Shown: piece after piece, positions 1 through 5,746 of the stretch
Layout: each line of letters starts with the position of its first letter
How positions within the stretch are numbered: the first letter of the stretch is position 1
From: Burkholderiales bacterium
Lineage (GTDB): Bacteria; Pseudomonadota; Gammaproteobacteria; Burkholderiales; Burkholderiaceae
Length of the DNA stretch: 5,746 bases
NCBI GenBank assembly: GCA_947371645.1
Contig: CANBQJ010000236.1
Location: 1 to 5,746 of the forward strand
Direction: 5' to 3'
Notes under the pieces: generated by a model
Databases searched by the model: none
The model's input: the letters and a program-made list of their open reading frames with translations, nothing else
What the model was told of the DNA's origin: nothing
Translations under genes and position numbers: made by a program

Positions 1-438
1 CATTGGGATCACCCCCAGCCCCACCTGCACGCCGTGGTGGTGCTGCCTGCGCACATCGACCTCATGCAGCACACCAACAACGTGGTGTACCTGCAATGGC
101 TCGAAGACATCGCCTGGGCGCATTCGCAGGCGCTGGGCCTGGGCCCTCAGGACTACGAGGCCCATGGGCACGGCATGGTCGTGCGGCAACATGAGTTGAA
201 CTACCTGGCCGCCACGCGCCTGGGCGATCAACTGGTGCTGGCCACCTGGCTCACCGCCGCAGACCGCCTCACCCTCACCCGCGAGTTCCAGTACTGGCGA
301 CCCACCGATGGCGCGACGGTGTTCCGTGCGCGCACCGAGTACGTCTGCGTGGACATCGCGCAGGGGCGCGTGCGGCGCATGCCTGGCGCCTTCCTGGAGG
401 CTTACCACTCGGCCGTCGTTCAGCCCGGCGCCACATGA
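1..438 (+). CDS. Acyl-CoA thioesterase, hotdog fold (4HBT/YbgC-like), 5' truncated by window edge
   Basis: Likely a cytoplasmic thioesterase that hydrolyses acyl-CoA (or a similar thioester) to free acid and CoA. The frame is open from base 1 to the TGA at 436-438, giving 145 residues. A GTG at 34 is possible but unlikely as the start, because coding-like sequence (HWDHPQPHLH...) continues upstream of it. The true start is therefore outside the window. The hotdog signature lies at visible residues 18-35: HIDLMQHTNNVVYLQWLE, matching the family pattern of Asp, then His-x-Asn-Asn, then Tyr-Leu-x-Trp-x-Glu. Asp20 is at the usual catalytic position. The later segments (MVVRQHELNYLAATRLGD, LTREFQYWR) match the beta-sheet part of the fold. 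About 145 residues is near the usual 130-160, so little is missing. The substrate cannot be read from the sequence. Family call is firm; the exact enzyme is not. Confidence 0.85.
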   Translation, partial: HWDHPQPHLHAVVVLPAHIDLMQHTNNVVYLQWLEDIAWAHSQALGLGPQDYEAHGHGMVVRQHELNYLAATRLGDQLVLATWLTAADRLTLTREFQYWRPTDGATVFRARTEYVCVDIAQGRVRRMPGAFLEAYHSAVVQPGAT

Positions 439-442
439 GACC

Positions 443-471
443 GGCCCGTTTCAGTTTGTCGCTGAAAGGCC
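443..471. repeat. Inverted repeat / hairpin between thioesterase and chemoreceptor genes
   Basis: The arms are GGCC (443-446) plus TTTCAG (449-454), and CTGAAA (462-467) plus GGCC (468-471). They can form ten base pairs with a 7-base loop and a 2-base bulge (CG, 447-448). The repeat starts five bases after the thioesterase stop. It is not followed by a T tract, so it is not a classical terminator. It overlaps both boxes of the predicted sigma-28 promoter, so it could be an operator, a weak terminator for the upstream gene, or chance. Confidence 0.6.
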
Positions 472-476
472 GATAG
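450..476 (+). promoter_or_regulatory. Sigma-28 (FliA) promoter for the chemoreceptor gene
   Basis: The -35 box TTCAGTTT (450-457) matches the FliA consensus TAAAGTTT at 6 of 8 positions. The -10 box GCCGATAG (469-476) matches GCCGATAA at 7 of 8. The spacer is exactly 11 bases, the consensus length. Transcription would begin near 483-486 and give a leader of about 60 bases before the ATG at 547. The promoter sits directly upstream of a methyl-accepting chemotaxis gene, the type of gene FliA normally controls, which raises confidence well above a bare motif match. Confidence 0.78.
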
Positions 477-537
477 CCAACCGTACCCGGCCAAACCATG
501 GGCGCCAGTCAGGCGCGTTCCAAGCCGGGGTCAGCGC

Positions 538-543
538 GAGGTG
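538..543 (+). promoter_or_regulatory. Ribosome binding site that fixes the chemoreceptor start
   Basis: GAGGTG (538-543) pairs with the 3' end of 16S rRNA and lies three bases before the ATG at 547, equivalent to five bases after GAGG. The in-frame GTG at 541 lies inside this site, so 547 is the better start. Confidence 0.65.
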
Positions 544-546
544 TCC

Positions 547-1959
547 ATGAGTCTGTTCGATGGCCTGTTCCAGCTCTTCATTCCCGATGCACTGCGTCGC
601 GACGAAGACGACTTCGCCAAAGCCAAGAACCAGGTCGGGCTGGTCGTGGTGGCCGTGCTGGCCGCACCGCCCTTTGCCGCCTTGTACGCCTGGCTGGGCA
701 ACTCGGCGGGCGCATGGGGCATTGCCATGGCCTTGCCCATGCTGATGGTGGGTGTGGTCTGCATGCGCTGGCTGGGCAGCCTGAAACTGGCCCAGGTCAA
801 CGCCATGGTGTCGCTGTGGGGCCTGTTTTGCTTCCTGCAATGGACCTTGGGTGGCCACCCACGCACCGCCGTGGCGGCCTGGTTCGTGGCCGTGCCGGTC
901 GTGGCCACCTTCATGGGCGGCTTGCGGCAAGGCCTGTTCTGGCTGGCCATGAGCCTGGCCGCCATGGGCTTCTTCGCCTGGGCCAGCTTCACCGGTGCGG
1001 TGAGCTTCCCGGCCAACCCGGTGCGAGACATGGTCTTGCTCGACACGCTGAGCAACCTGGGGCTGGTGCCCTTTGTGGCCGGCCTGGCCCTGTTTTTCCA
1101 GCTCGCCAAAGACCAGAGCGACCGCACCCGGCGCGAGCAGGTTCAGACCATCCAGGCCCTGGTCAAGGAGGTGGAAGCCCAGACTCAGGAAGTGAGTGCG
1201 CAGGTGTCCCTCATGACCATGTCGCTGGAGACCCAGAACGAACAGGCCGCCGTCATGCGCACGGCCTCGGATGCCAGCGCCACCTTGGTCTGCACCCTCG
1301 AGGCCACGTCGAGCAACCTGGCCCGTGGTGCCGAAGTTGCGCGCGATTCGGCCCGGCAAGGCGCCGACGTGGTGGGCGAGGCCATTGCCACCAGTGCCGC
1401 CCTGGCCCAGGCCATCGACCAGGCGGATGGCCTGGTGCGCCAGCTGCAGTCGCGCTCGCAACAGGTGGGTGACTCGGTGGACCGCATCAAGAGCCTGGCC
1501 TTCCAGACCAACATCCTGGCGCTCAACGCCACCATCGAGGCCGCTCATGCCGGCGCCCAGGGGCGGGGTTTTGCGGTGGTGGCCGACAACGTGCGCAAGC
1601 TCGCGGGCGAAGCCGGCGACGCCGCCACCGCCATCAGCCAGGAGCTGGGCGTCATCCTGGCGCACATCCAGCGCACCGCCAGGCTGCTGGACGACAGCCA
1701 GGGCCTGGCCACGTCCGGCCGTGTCAACGCAGACCACGCCCGCCAGGCTTTGCAGGCCATCCAGGATGCGGTCATGGGCGTCTACGGCGAGATGAGCCAG
1801 CTGCAAGACGTGAGCGAACGCCAGTCGCGGCAGAACCAGTCGATGCAGGCGGTGGCCACGCGCATGGAAAGCGGCATCGCGGAGGTGGTGTCGGGCTCCA
1901 GCGCCATCCGCGATTCGATGTCGCAGCTGCATGACCGCTTGCACACCCTGGCGACCTGA
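547..1959 (+). CDS. Methyl-accepting chemotaxis protein with six-segment membrane sensor and no HAMP
   Basis: Predicted inner-membrane chemoreceptor signalling to CheA/CheW, 470 residues from ATG 547. Residues 1-29 are hydrophilic. Hydrophobic segments then lie at about 30-50, 55-76, 82-103, 107-125, 128-148 and 164-187, joined by short loops, so there is no periplasmic ligand domain. Residues 188-470 are helical coiled coil. No HAMP domain is recognisable after the last membrane segment. The conserved hairpin tip is at about 317-353 ([11 protein letters not shown], then GRGFAVVAD), identifying the MCP signalling domain. Phe319, Ile323, Leu326, Asn327, Glu331 and Val344 match tip contact residues of E. 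coli Tsr. His334, Ala337 and Asn348 replace the usual Arg, Glu and Glu. No CheR-binding pentapeptide ends the protein, which stops at LHTLAT. The sigma-28-like promoter upstream supports a role in flagellar motility. Ligand unknown; sensing through the membrane domain is inference. Confidence 0.93.
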   Translation: MSLFDGLFQLFIPDALRRDEDDFAKAKNQVGLVVVAVLAAPPFAALYAWLGNSAGAWGIAMALPMLMVGVVCMRWLGSLKLAQVNAMVSLWGLFCFLQWTLGGHPRTAVAAWFVAVPVVATFMGGLRQGLFWLAMSLAAMGFFAWASFTGAVSFPANPVRDMVLLDTLSNLGLVPFVAGLALFFQLAKDQSDRTRREQVQTIQALVKEVEAQTQEVSAQVSLMTMSLETQNEQAAVMRTASDASATLVCTLEATSSNLARGAEVARDSARQGADVVGEAIATSAALAQAIDQADGLVRQLQSRSQQVGDSVDRIKSLAFQTNILALNATIEAAHAGAQGRGFAVVADNVRKLAGEAGDAATAISQELGVILAHIQRTARLLDDSQGLATSGRVNADHARQALQAIQDAVMGVYGEMSQLQDVSERQSRQNQSMQAVATRMESGIAEVVSGSSAIRDSMSQLHDRLHTLAT

Positions 1960-2023
1960 GCGAGTTGAGCAAGCTGATTCAGCGCATCCAGCGGACCGAT
2001 TTGCACACCACCACAGGGGTGAC

Positions 2024-2050
2024 CGCCAAGGGGGGAGGCCCCCAAAGGCG
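2024..2050. repeat. GC-rich hairpin in the chemoreceptor-recQ gap
   Basis: Outer arms CGCC (2024-2027) and GGCG (2047-2050) enclose inner arms GGGGG (2030-2034) and CCCCC (2039-2043), with loop GAGG (2035-2038). The AA/AAA bases between inner and outer arms are unpaired. This gives nine G-C pairs. It lies 64 bases after the chemoreceptor stop and 51 bases before recQ. Neither strand shows a T tract, so it is not a standard intrinsic terminator. It could be a dispersed palindromic element or an mRNA-stabilising hairpin. The rest of the 142-base gap shows no convincing promoter. Confidence 0.55.
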
Positions 2051-2101
2051 TGCGGGGAAGGGGCCGCGTAAACTCCGGGCCTACGCTCACCTGCCCAGCC
2101 C

Positions 2102-4078
2102 ATGTCCGCCCAACTGTCGTCGCCACCCACGCCCGCTCTGGCCACTTCGGCCAACCGGTTGACGACCGATCCGCAAGCCATCCTGCAAGAGGTGTTCGGC
2201 TACAGCGCCTTCCGCGGGCCGCAACAAGGCATCGTGGACCACGTCACCGCGGGCGGCGACGCCCTGGTGCTCATGCCCACCGGCGGTGGCAAAAGCCTGT
2301 GCTACCAGATACCGGCCATTGCCCGCCACCGTGCCGGCAAGGGCGTGACCATCGTGGTTTCGCCGCTGATCGCGCTGATGCACGACCAGGTGGGGGCGCT
2401 GGATGAAGTGGGCGTGCACAGCGCCTACCTCAACAGCTCCCTGAGCAGCGAAGACGCCCAGCAAGTCGAGCGCGACCTGATGTCGGGCAAGCTGGTGATG
2501 CTCTACGCCGCACCGGAGCGCATCACCAACCTGCGCTTCCAGGCGCAGCTGGCCAGCCTGCACGAACGTGGCCTGCTCAGCCTCTTTGCCATCGACGAGG
2601 CCCACTGCGTCAGCCAGTGGGGCCACGACTTCCGCGAAGACTACCTGCAGCTCAACCTGCTGCACGAGCGCTTCCCCGATGTGCCCCGCCTGGCCCTGAC
2701 CGCCACCGCCGACGACCACACCCGCGTGGACATGGTCGAGCGCCTGAGCCTGCAGGCTGCACGCCTGTTCATCAGCAGTTTCGACCGCCCCAACATCCGC
2801 TACACCCTGGTCGAAAAGGACAACCCAAGGCAACAGCTGCTGCGCTTCATCCGCGACGCGCACGAAGGCGAAGCCGGCATCGTCTACTGCCAGAGCCGCC
2901 GCAAGGTGGACGAAACCGCCGAGTGGCTGCGCGGGCAGGGCATCCCCGCGCTGGCCTACCACGCTGGCATGGACGCCGGCACCCGCCAGCGTCATCAAGA
3001 CCGCTTCCTGCGCGAAGACGGCCTGGTGATGGTGGCCACCGTGGCCTTCGGCATGGGCATCGACAAGCCCGATGTGCGCTTCGTGGCCCACCTGGACTTG
3101 CCCAAGAACATCGAAGGCTATTATCAGGAGACGGGCCGCGCCGGCCGCGATGGCGAAGACTCGGAAGCCTGGCTGGCCTACGGCCTGGCCGATGTGGTCA
3201 ACCAGCGCCGCATGATCGACGAGAGCCCGGCCGCCGATGAATTCAAGCGCGTGCAGCGCGGCAAGCTCGACGCGCTGCTGGCCCTGGCCGAGGCCCACGA
3301 CTGCCGCCGTGCGCGCCTGCTGTCCTACTTTGGCGAAGAGCTGGCCCAGGGCCAGGACGGCCCGCAGGCCACACCCACAGACGGCGAAGACGGCGGGCCG
3401 CCCCGCTACCGTTGCGGCAACTGCGACAACTGCCTCAACCCGCCCGCCACCTGGGACGGCACCGAGCCGGCCCGCATGCTGCTGAGCTGCGTCTACCGCT
3501 TCTGGCAGCACGGCCGCCAGCGCTTTGGCGCCGGCCACCTCATCGACGTGCTGCGGGGCCGCCAGACCGACAAGGTGCTGCAGTACGCCCACCAGACCTT
3601 GAGCACCTTCGGCGTGGGCTCCGCCCTGTCTGAAACCCAGTGGCGCGCCGTGCTGCGCCAGCTGGTGGCCCTGGGGCATGTGGTGGCCGAGGGCGAATTC
3701 AACACCCTGGTGCTCAGCGACAGTGCCCGCGCGGTGCTGAAAGGCGAGGTGCAGCTGACCTTGCGTGAAGCCCGTGAAGCCCCCCCGCGCGGTCGGGGCG
3801 CCAAAACCGCCTCGGGCAAAGGCGGGGCCAAGGCCGCAGCGGCACCCGCCGATCTGGACGAGGCCGCCCAGCTGCGTTTTGCGGCGCTCAAGGCCTGGCG
3901 GGCCCAGGTGGCGCGCGAGCACAACCTGCCTGCCTACGTCGTGTTCCACGATGCGGCACTGGCCGACATGGCCCGCATCGCGCCCTCCAGCCTGGGCGAG
4001 CTGGGCCAGATCAGTGGCGTGGGCGCCAAAAAGTTGCAGGCTTACGGGCAGGACATCCTGGCCGTATTGACCGACTGA
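2102..4078 (+). CDS. recQ: ATP-dependent DNA helicase RecQ
   Basis: A 3'-5' superfamily 2 DNA helicase acting in recombination and replication-fork repair, 658 residues (E. coli RecQ is about 610). In order: motif 0 FRGPQQ (37-42); Walker A PTGGGKS (59-65, Lys64); motif Ia [12 protein letters not shown] (85-96); DEAH box (165-168) and the RecQ aromatic loop [10 protein letters not shown] (169-178); motif III TATAD (200-204); motif [16 protein letters not shown] (312-326); motif [12 protein letters not shown] (342-351). The zinc module has Cys401, Cys438, Cys441 and Cys444. A winged-helix region follows (about 450-555), then an Ala/Gly/Lys/Pro linker (about 557-583) and an HRDC domain (about 590-655). 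The zinc module has 37 residues between its first two cysteines, against 17 in E. coli: a hydrophilic insert of about 20. ATG 2102 is the only usable start, since an in-frame TAA lies at 2069-2071. No clear Shine-Dalgarno precedes it. All catalytic motifs are intact, so it should be active. Confidence 0.97.
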   Translation: MSAQLSSPPTPALATSANRLTTDPQAILQEVFGYSAFRGPQQGIVDHVTAGGDALVLMPTGGGKSLCYQIPAIARHRAGKGVTIVVSPLIALMHDQVGALDEVGVHSAYLNSSLSSEDAQQVERDLMSGKLVMLYAAPERITNLRFQAQLASLHERGLLSLFAIDEAHCVSQWGHDFREDYLQLNLLHERFPDVPRLALTATADDHTRVDMVERLSLQAARLFISSFDRPNIRYTLVEKDNPRQQLLRFIRDAHEGEAGIVYCQSRRKVDETAEWLRGQGIPALAYHAGMDAGTRQRHQDRFLREDGLVMVATVAFGMGIDKPDVRFVAHLDLPKNIEGYYQETGRAGRDGEDSEAWLAYGLADVVNQRRMIDESPAADEFKRVQRGKLDALLALAEAHDCRRARLLSYFGEELAQGQDGPQATPTDGEDGGPPRYRCGNCDNCLNPPATWDGTEPARMLLSCVYRFWQHGRQRFGAGHLIDVLRGRQTDKVLQYAHQTLSTFGVGSALSETQWRAVLRQLVALGHVVAEGEFNTLVLSDSARAVLKGEVQLTLREAREAPPRGRGAKTASGKGGAKAAAAPADLDEAAQLRFAALKAWRAQVAREHNLPAYVVFHDAALADMARIAPSSLGELGQISGVGAKKLQAYGQDILAVLTD

Positions 4079-4247
4079 ATTGGTGCACTTTCATGGTGCA
4101 GGCGCGTGCATTGAGCTGACCTGGACGGCCTGGGCGCCAGCCGTTTGCACCACCGGTGTGCATACCACGGCGGCTGCAAAGCAATGCGGGTAAGCGAGGG
4201 CATGCAGGCGCTTCAACGGCCAAAATGTCCTGAAACATGGTATGAAA

Positions 4248-4276
4248 GTGCCACATTGTTGTGCTCAGGCTACAAA
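4248..4276 (+). promoter_or_regulatory. Candidate sigma-70 promoter for the porin (upstream option)
   Basis: GTGCCA (4248-4253) and TACAAA (4271-4276) each match the -35 and -10 consensus at 4 of 6 positions, with a 17-base spacer. Direct repeats TGAAACAT (4231-4238) and TGAAAGTG (4243-4250) lie just upstream or overlap, where an activator could bind. The leader would be about 145 bases. This is a weak match and an alternative to the site at 4298-4323. Confidence 0.3.
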
Positions 4277-4297
4277 AATGGCCTCAAACACCCCCCT

Positions 4298-4323
4298 GAA
4301 CCTGTCACGGTTCTTGCTACAAC
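4298..4323 (+). promoter_or_regulatory. Candidate extended -10 promoter with adjoining inverted repeat for the porin
   Basis: TGCTACAAC (4315-4323) fits an extended -10 element, TGn plus TACAAC (4 of 6 to TATAAT). No good -35 box is present. Where it would lie there is instead a perfect inverted repeat, GAACC (4298-4302), six bases, GGTTC (4309-4313), which could be a regulator site. The leader would be about 95-100 bases. Inference from motif only. Confidence 0.33.
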
Positions 4324-4365
4324 TCCTCGCGGCGGACTTTCCGTCCCACAATGATCTTCGAGGTT

Positions 4366-4377
4366 GGGATCGATCCC
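4366..4377. repeat. 12-base palindrome with tandem GATC sites in the porin leader
   Basis: GGGATCGATCCC is a perfect palindrome containing two adjacent GATC sites (4368, 4372). Further GATC sites lie at 4353 and 4391, so four fall within 42 bases just upstream of the porin ribosome site. It may be a regulator site or an RNA hairpin in the leader; the function is unknown. Confidence 0.5.
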
Positions 4378-4417
4378 CGAGACCCTCCCTGATCGAATTT
4401 CTGTTCATCTCATTGCT

Positions 4418-4423
4418 AGGAGA
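4418..4423 (+). promoter_or_regulatory. Ribosome binding site of the porin gene
   Basis: AGGAGA (4418-4423) is a strong Shine-Dalgarno site five bases before the ATG at 4429. It selects this ATG over the in-frame TTG at 4426 and fits a highly expressed outer-membrane protein. Confidence 0.85.
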
Positions 4424-4428
4424 ACTTG

Positions 4429-5487
4429 ATGACGCTTAAGAAGAACCTGGTGGCTGCTGCCGCCCTGATGGCTGTGGCTGCTGTGGCTCACGCAGATGTG
4501 AAGCTGTACGGCACGTTGGATTACTCGGTCGGCTCTTTTGAAACCGCCCACGCCAAGAACACCTCCGCCCGCGTGACGGCTGTGGACAGCGGCGACATGA
4601 TGACCAGCTTCTTCGGCCTGGCCGGCAGCGAAGACCTGGGTGGCGGCCTGAAGGCTGAATTCGCCCTGGAAAGCTTCATCGCTGGTGACACCGGCGTGGC
4701 TGGTGGCTACATGGCCAACAAGTTTGGCGGCTGGTGGAGCCGTGCTTCCAACGTCGCCCTGAGCGGTGGCTTCGGCAAGGTCGCCATCGGCCAGTACGAC
4801 AACCCCCTGTTCACCTCGGGCTACACCTACAACCCCTTCGGTTCGTCGATGAGCTTCTCGCCCACGATGCGCCACCTGAACTACATCGGTCAAACGACCG
4901 CTGCGGGCAACATCGCGGGTGCTGGCGTTGGCTTTGACACCGGCTGGGTCAACTCGCTGACCTACGAATCGCCCGTGGTGGCTGGCGGCCTGCAAGGCTT
5001 CCTGCAGTTCGCGCCCAAGGAAACGTCCACCAGTGGCTACAACAACAGCTACACCGCTGCTGCCAGCTACAACGCCGGCCCCCTGAGCGCCATGGTGACC
5101 TACGTGAGCGGCGGCCTGAACCCCAACAGCGCCTACACCGCCAAGGAAAAGGTCATTGACCTGGGCGCCAGCTACGACTTCGGCGTGGCCAAGGCCTTCG
5201 TGCAGCTGACCAACATCAAGGACAAGACCACCGACAACAAGGACAAGATCTATCAGATCGGCGTGAGCGCCCCGGTGTCGGACAAGGCCACCGTGATGGC
5301 TTCTTACGGTGAACTGAAGGACACGTTCAACCCCACCAGCACCAAGAAGTCCGACAAGGTCCTCTCGGTGGGCTATGACTACGTCCTGAGCAAGCGCACC
5401 GACGTGTACGGCGCCTTCATGTCCAACAGCCAGACCACCCTGGAATCGGGTCAGTCCATCGCTGTGGGCATCAAGCACAACTTCTGA
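4429..5487 (+). CDS. Outer-membrane trimeric porin, betaproteobacterial type
   Basis: A general diffusion porin: a beta-barrel, probably trimeric, that lets small hydrophilic solutes cross the outer membrane. It has 352 residues, within the usual 330-400. A Sec signal peptide is clear: basic start MTLKK, hydrophobic core to about residue 19, and likely cleavage after AHA (residues 20-22). The mature protein would begin DVKLYGTLDYSVG, the typical first strand of this family. FFGLAGSEDLGGGLKAEFALE (from residue 61) is the characteristic hairpin that follows. Alternating strands continue to the penultimate segment VGYDYVLSKRTDVYGAF (314-330). The protein ends in IKHNF, with the C-terminal Phe recognised by the Bam complex. 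Codons favour a narrow set (CTG, GGC, AAG), consistent with high expression. It has its own leader, a strong ribosome site and a terminator, so it is probably monocistronic. Ion selectivity and a specific gene name cannot be assigned from the sequence. Confidence 0.95.
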   Translation: MTLKKNLVAAAALMAVAAVAHADVKLYGTLDYSVGSFETAHAKNTSARVTAVDSGDMMTSFFGLAGSEDLGGGLKAEFALESFIAGDTGVAGGYMANKFGGWWSRASNVALSGGFGKVAIGQYDNPLFTSGYTYNPFGSSMSFSPTMRHLNYIGQTTAAGNIAGAGVGFDTGWVNSLTYESPVVAGGLQGFLQFAPKETSTSGYNNSYTAAASYNAGPLSAMVTYVSGGLNPNSAYTAKEKVIDLGASYDFGVAKAFVQLTNIKDKTTDNKDKIYQIGVSAPVSDKATVMASYGELKDTFNPTSTKKSDKVLSVGYDYVLSKRTDVYGAFMSNSQTTLESGQSIAVGIKHNF

Positions 5488-5513
5488 TCGTCACCTGACG
5501 TCTCAGCAAAACG

Positions 5514-5538
5514 AAACCGCCCTTCGGGGCGGTTTTTT
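5514..5538. terminator. Intrinsic terminator, probably bidirectional, between porin and metW
   Basis: Arms AAACCGCCC (5514-5522) and GGGCGGTTT (5527-5535) form nine pairs around a TTCG loop, the very stable C(UUCG)G type. Six T residues (5533-5538) follow on the plus strand, 26 bases after the porin stop. On the minus strand the stem is followed by TTTCGTTTT, so it can also serve the convergent metW gene. Confidence 0.93.
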
Positions 5539-5588
5539 CATGGGCGCTCGGTTTGCCGCACCGGGCCGGCAGGGGCCCGCCAGGCCGT

Positions 5589-5601
5589 GGGGATCATCCC
5601 C
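5589..5601. repeat. 13-base inverted repeat over the metW stop codon
   Basis: GGGGATCATCCCC has perfect 6-base arms around one central C and spans the metW stop (complement of 5594-5596). It is probably too short-looped to be an RNA hairpin and may be chance in GC-rich sequence. Confidence 0.35.
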
Positions 5602-5746
5602 GCTCGAACTTGAACACTGCCGTGGATGCCCGCAGGTTGGGCCACAGGGTGCAGACCTCGCTGCCTTGCCCGCTGGCGTTCAGCCCGAAGGATTCGAGCA
5701 CCCGCAGGCCGTTGCGCCGCGCCAGCACTTCAAAGTCGGCGAAGGT
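5594..5746 (-). CDS. metW: C-terminal end of MetW (methionine biosynthesis), cut by window edge
   Basis: The minus strand is open from the right edge to a TGA at 5596-5594, encoding 50 residues. It starts TFADFEVLARRNGLRVLESF and ends STAVFKFERG. The spacing of TFADFE, the NGLRVLE stretch, then PNLRASTAVFKFE fits the C-terminus of MetW as I recall it: a methyltransferase-fold protein of about 195 residues that works with the homoserine acetyltransferase MetX in methionine synthesis. The catalytic and SAM-binding parts lie outside the window. MetX would be expected upstream of it, beyond the right edge. The gene converges on the porin, with the shared terminator in between. Assignment rests on the tail only; another class I methyltransferase is the main alternative. 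Confidence 0.75.
   Translation of the reverse strand, partial: TFADFEVLARRNGLRVLESFGLNASGQGSEVCTLWPNLRASTAVFKFERG

Larger units (their letters stand above)
4079..4428. other. 350-base non-coding region between recQ and the porin
   Basis: I see no credible gene here; short open frames (for example 4145-4354) lack a ribosome site and recognisable protein. Three zones are visible. The first (4083-4206) has seven TGCA tetramers, several as GTGCA/TGCAC, and the palindrome CACCGGTG at 4151-4158. The second (4231-4323) is richer in A and T and holds TGAAA repeats and two candidate promoters. The third (4353-4394) has four GATC sites. No T-tailed hairpin follows recQ, so recQ transcription may end by another mechanism or read on. 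Confidence 0.7.

Noticed and set aside
34..36. GTG at 34 as the thioesterase start
   Set aside because: The frame stays open to base 1 with family-like sequence before it, and there is no ribosome site upstream of 34, so the gene is simply cut by the window.
541..549. GTG at 541 as the chemoreceptor start
   Set aside because: It lies inside the best Shine-Dalgarno match (538-543), and ATG 547 is correctly spaced from that site.
451..2181. 576-residue open frame on the minus strand
   Set aside because: Antisense shadow of the chemoreceptor gene. The composition (His/Gly/Ala/Gln-rich) is typical of reading GC-rich coding DNA backwards, and there is no recognisable domain or ribosome site.
2087..3949. 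620-residue open frame on the minus strand
   Set aside because: Antisense shadow of recQ, which has every helicase motif intact on the plus strand.
4303..4320. Possible Pho box (CTGTCAC) upstream of the porin
   Set aside because: Only the first half fits. The second half four bases later (CTTGCTA) matches poorly, so phosphate control is not supported.
4360..4394. Sequence resembling a tRNA T-arm (GGGATCGATCCC)
   Set aside because: It lacks the TTC loop start, and there is no anticodon arm, D-arm or CCA-adjacent acceptor stem around it.
4145..4439. Small open frames 4145-4354 and 4242-4439 in the recQ-porin gap
   Set aside because: They overlap each other and the porin start, have no ribosome sites, and show no protein-like composition.
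4405..5478. 357-residue open frame on the minus strand
   Set aside because: Antisense shadow of the porin gene; no protein family features.

Overview
The window looks like an ordinary stretch of chromosome from a GC-rich, flagellated betaproteobacterium, most likely of the family Comamonadaceae (Acidovorax/Hydrogenophaga-like). The evidence is the high G+C with G/C-ending codons, a betaproteobacterial trimeric porin with a mature start near VKLYG, a MetW-type tail, and a chemoreceptor gene behind a sigma-28-like promoter. The genus assignment is inference. I see no mobile element, CRISPR array, tRNA or rRNA.

Layout. Bases 1-438 (+) hold the 3' part of a hotdog-fold acyl-CoA thioesterase gene that runs off the left edge. 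A 108-base gap follows, with an inverted repeat and a good sigma-28 (FliA) promoter match. Bases 547-1959 (+) encode a 470-residue methyl-accepting chemotaxis protein with about six membrane segments, no periplasmic ligand domain and no visible HAMP domain. A 142-base gap with a strong GC hairpin precedes recQ (2102-4078, +), a complete RecQ helicase with helicase core, zinc/winged-helix region and HRDC domain. A 350-base non-coding region (4079-4428) carries repeated TGCA motifs, candidate porin promoters and a GATC-rich leader. It leads into a complete outer-membrane porin gene (4429-5487, +). A bidirectional hairpin terminator (5514-5538) separates the porin from the last 50 codons of a convergent gene on the minus strand (5594-5746), recognisable as metW.

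The genes do not form one pathway or an obvious operon. Each appears to be its own transcription unit: lipid/acyl-CoA metabolism, taxis, DNA repair, outer-membrane permeability and methionine biosynthesis.

No new biological system is evident. The points most worth a second look are the sigma-28 promoter embedded in an inverted repeat, the unusual receptor (six membrane segments, no HAMP, three substitutions at normally conserved tip positions), and the densely patterned 350-base region upstream of the porin.
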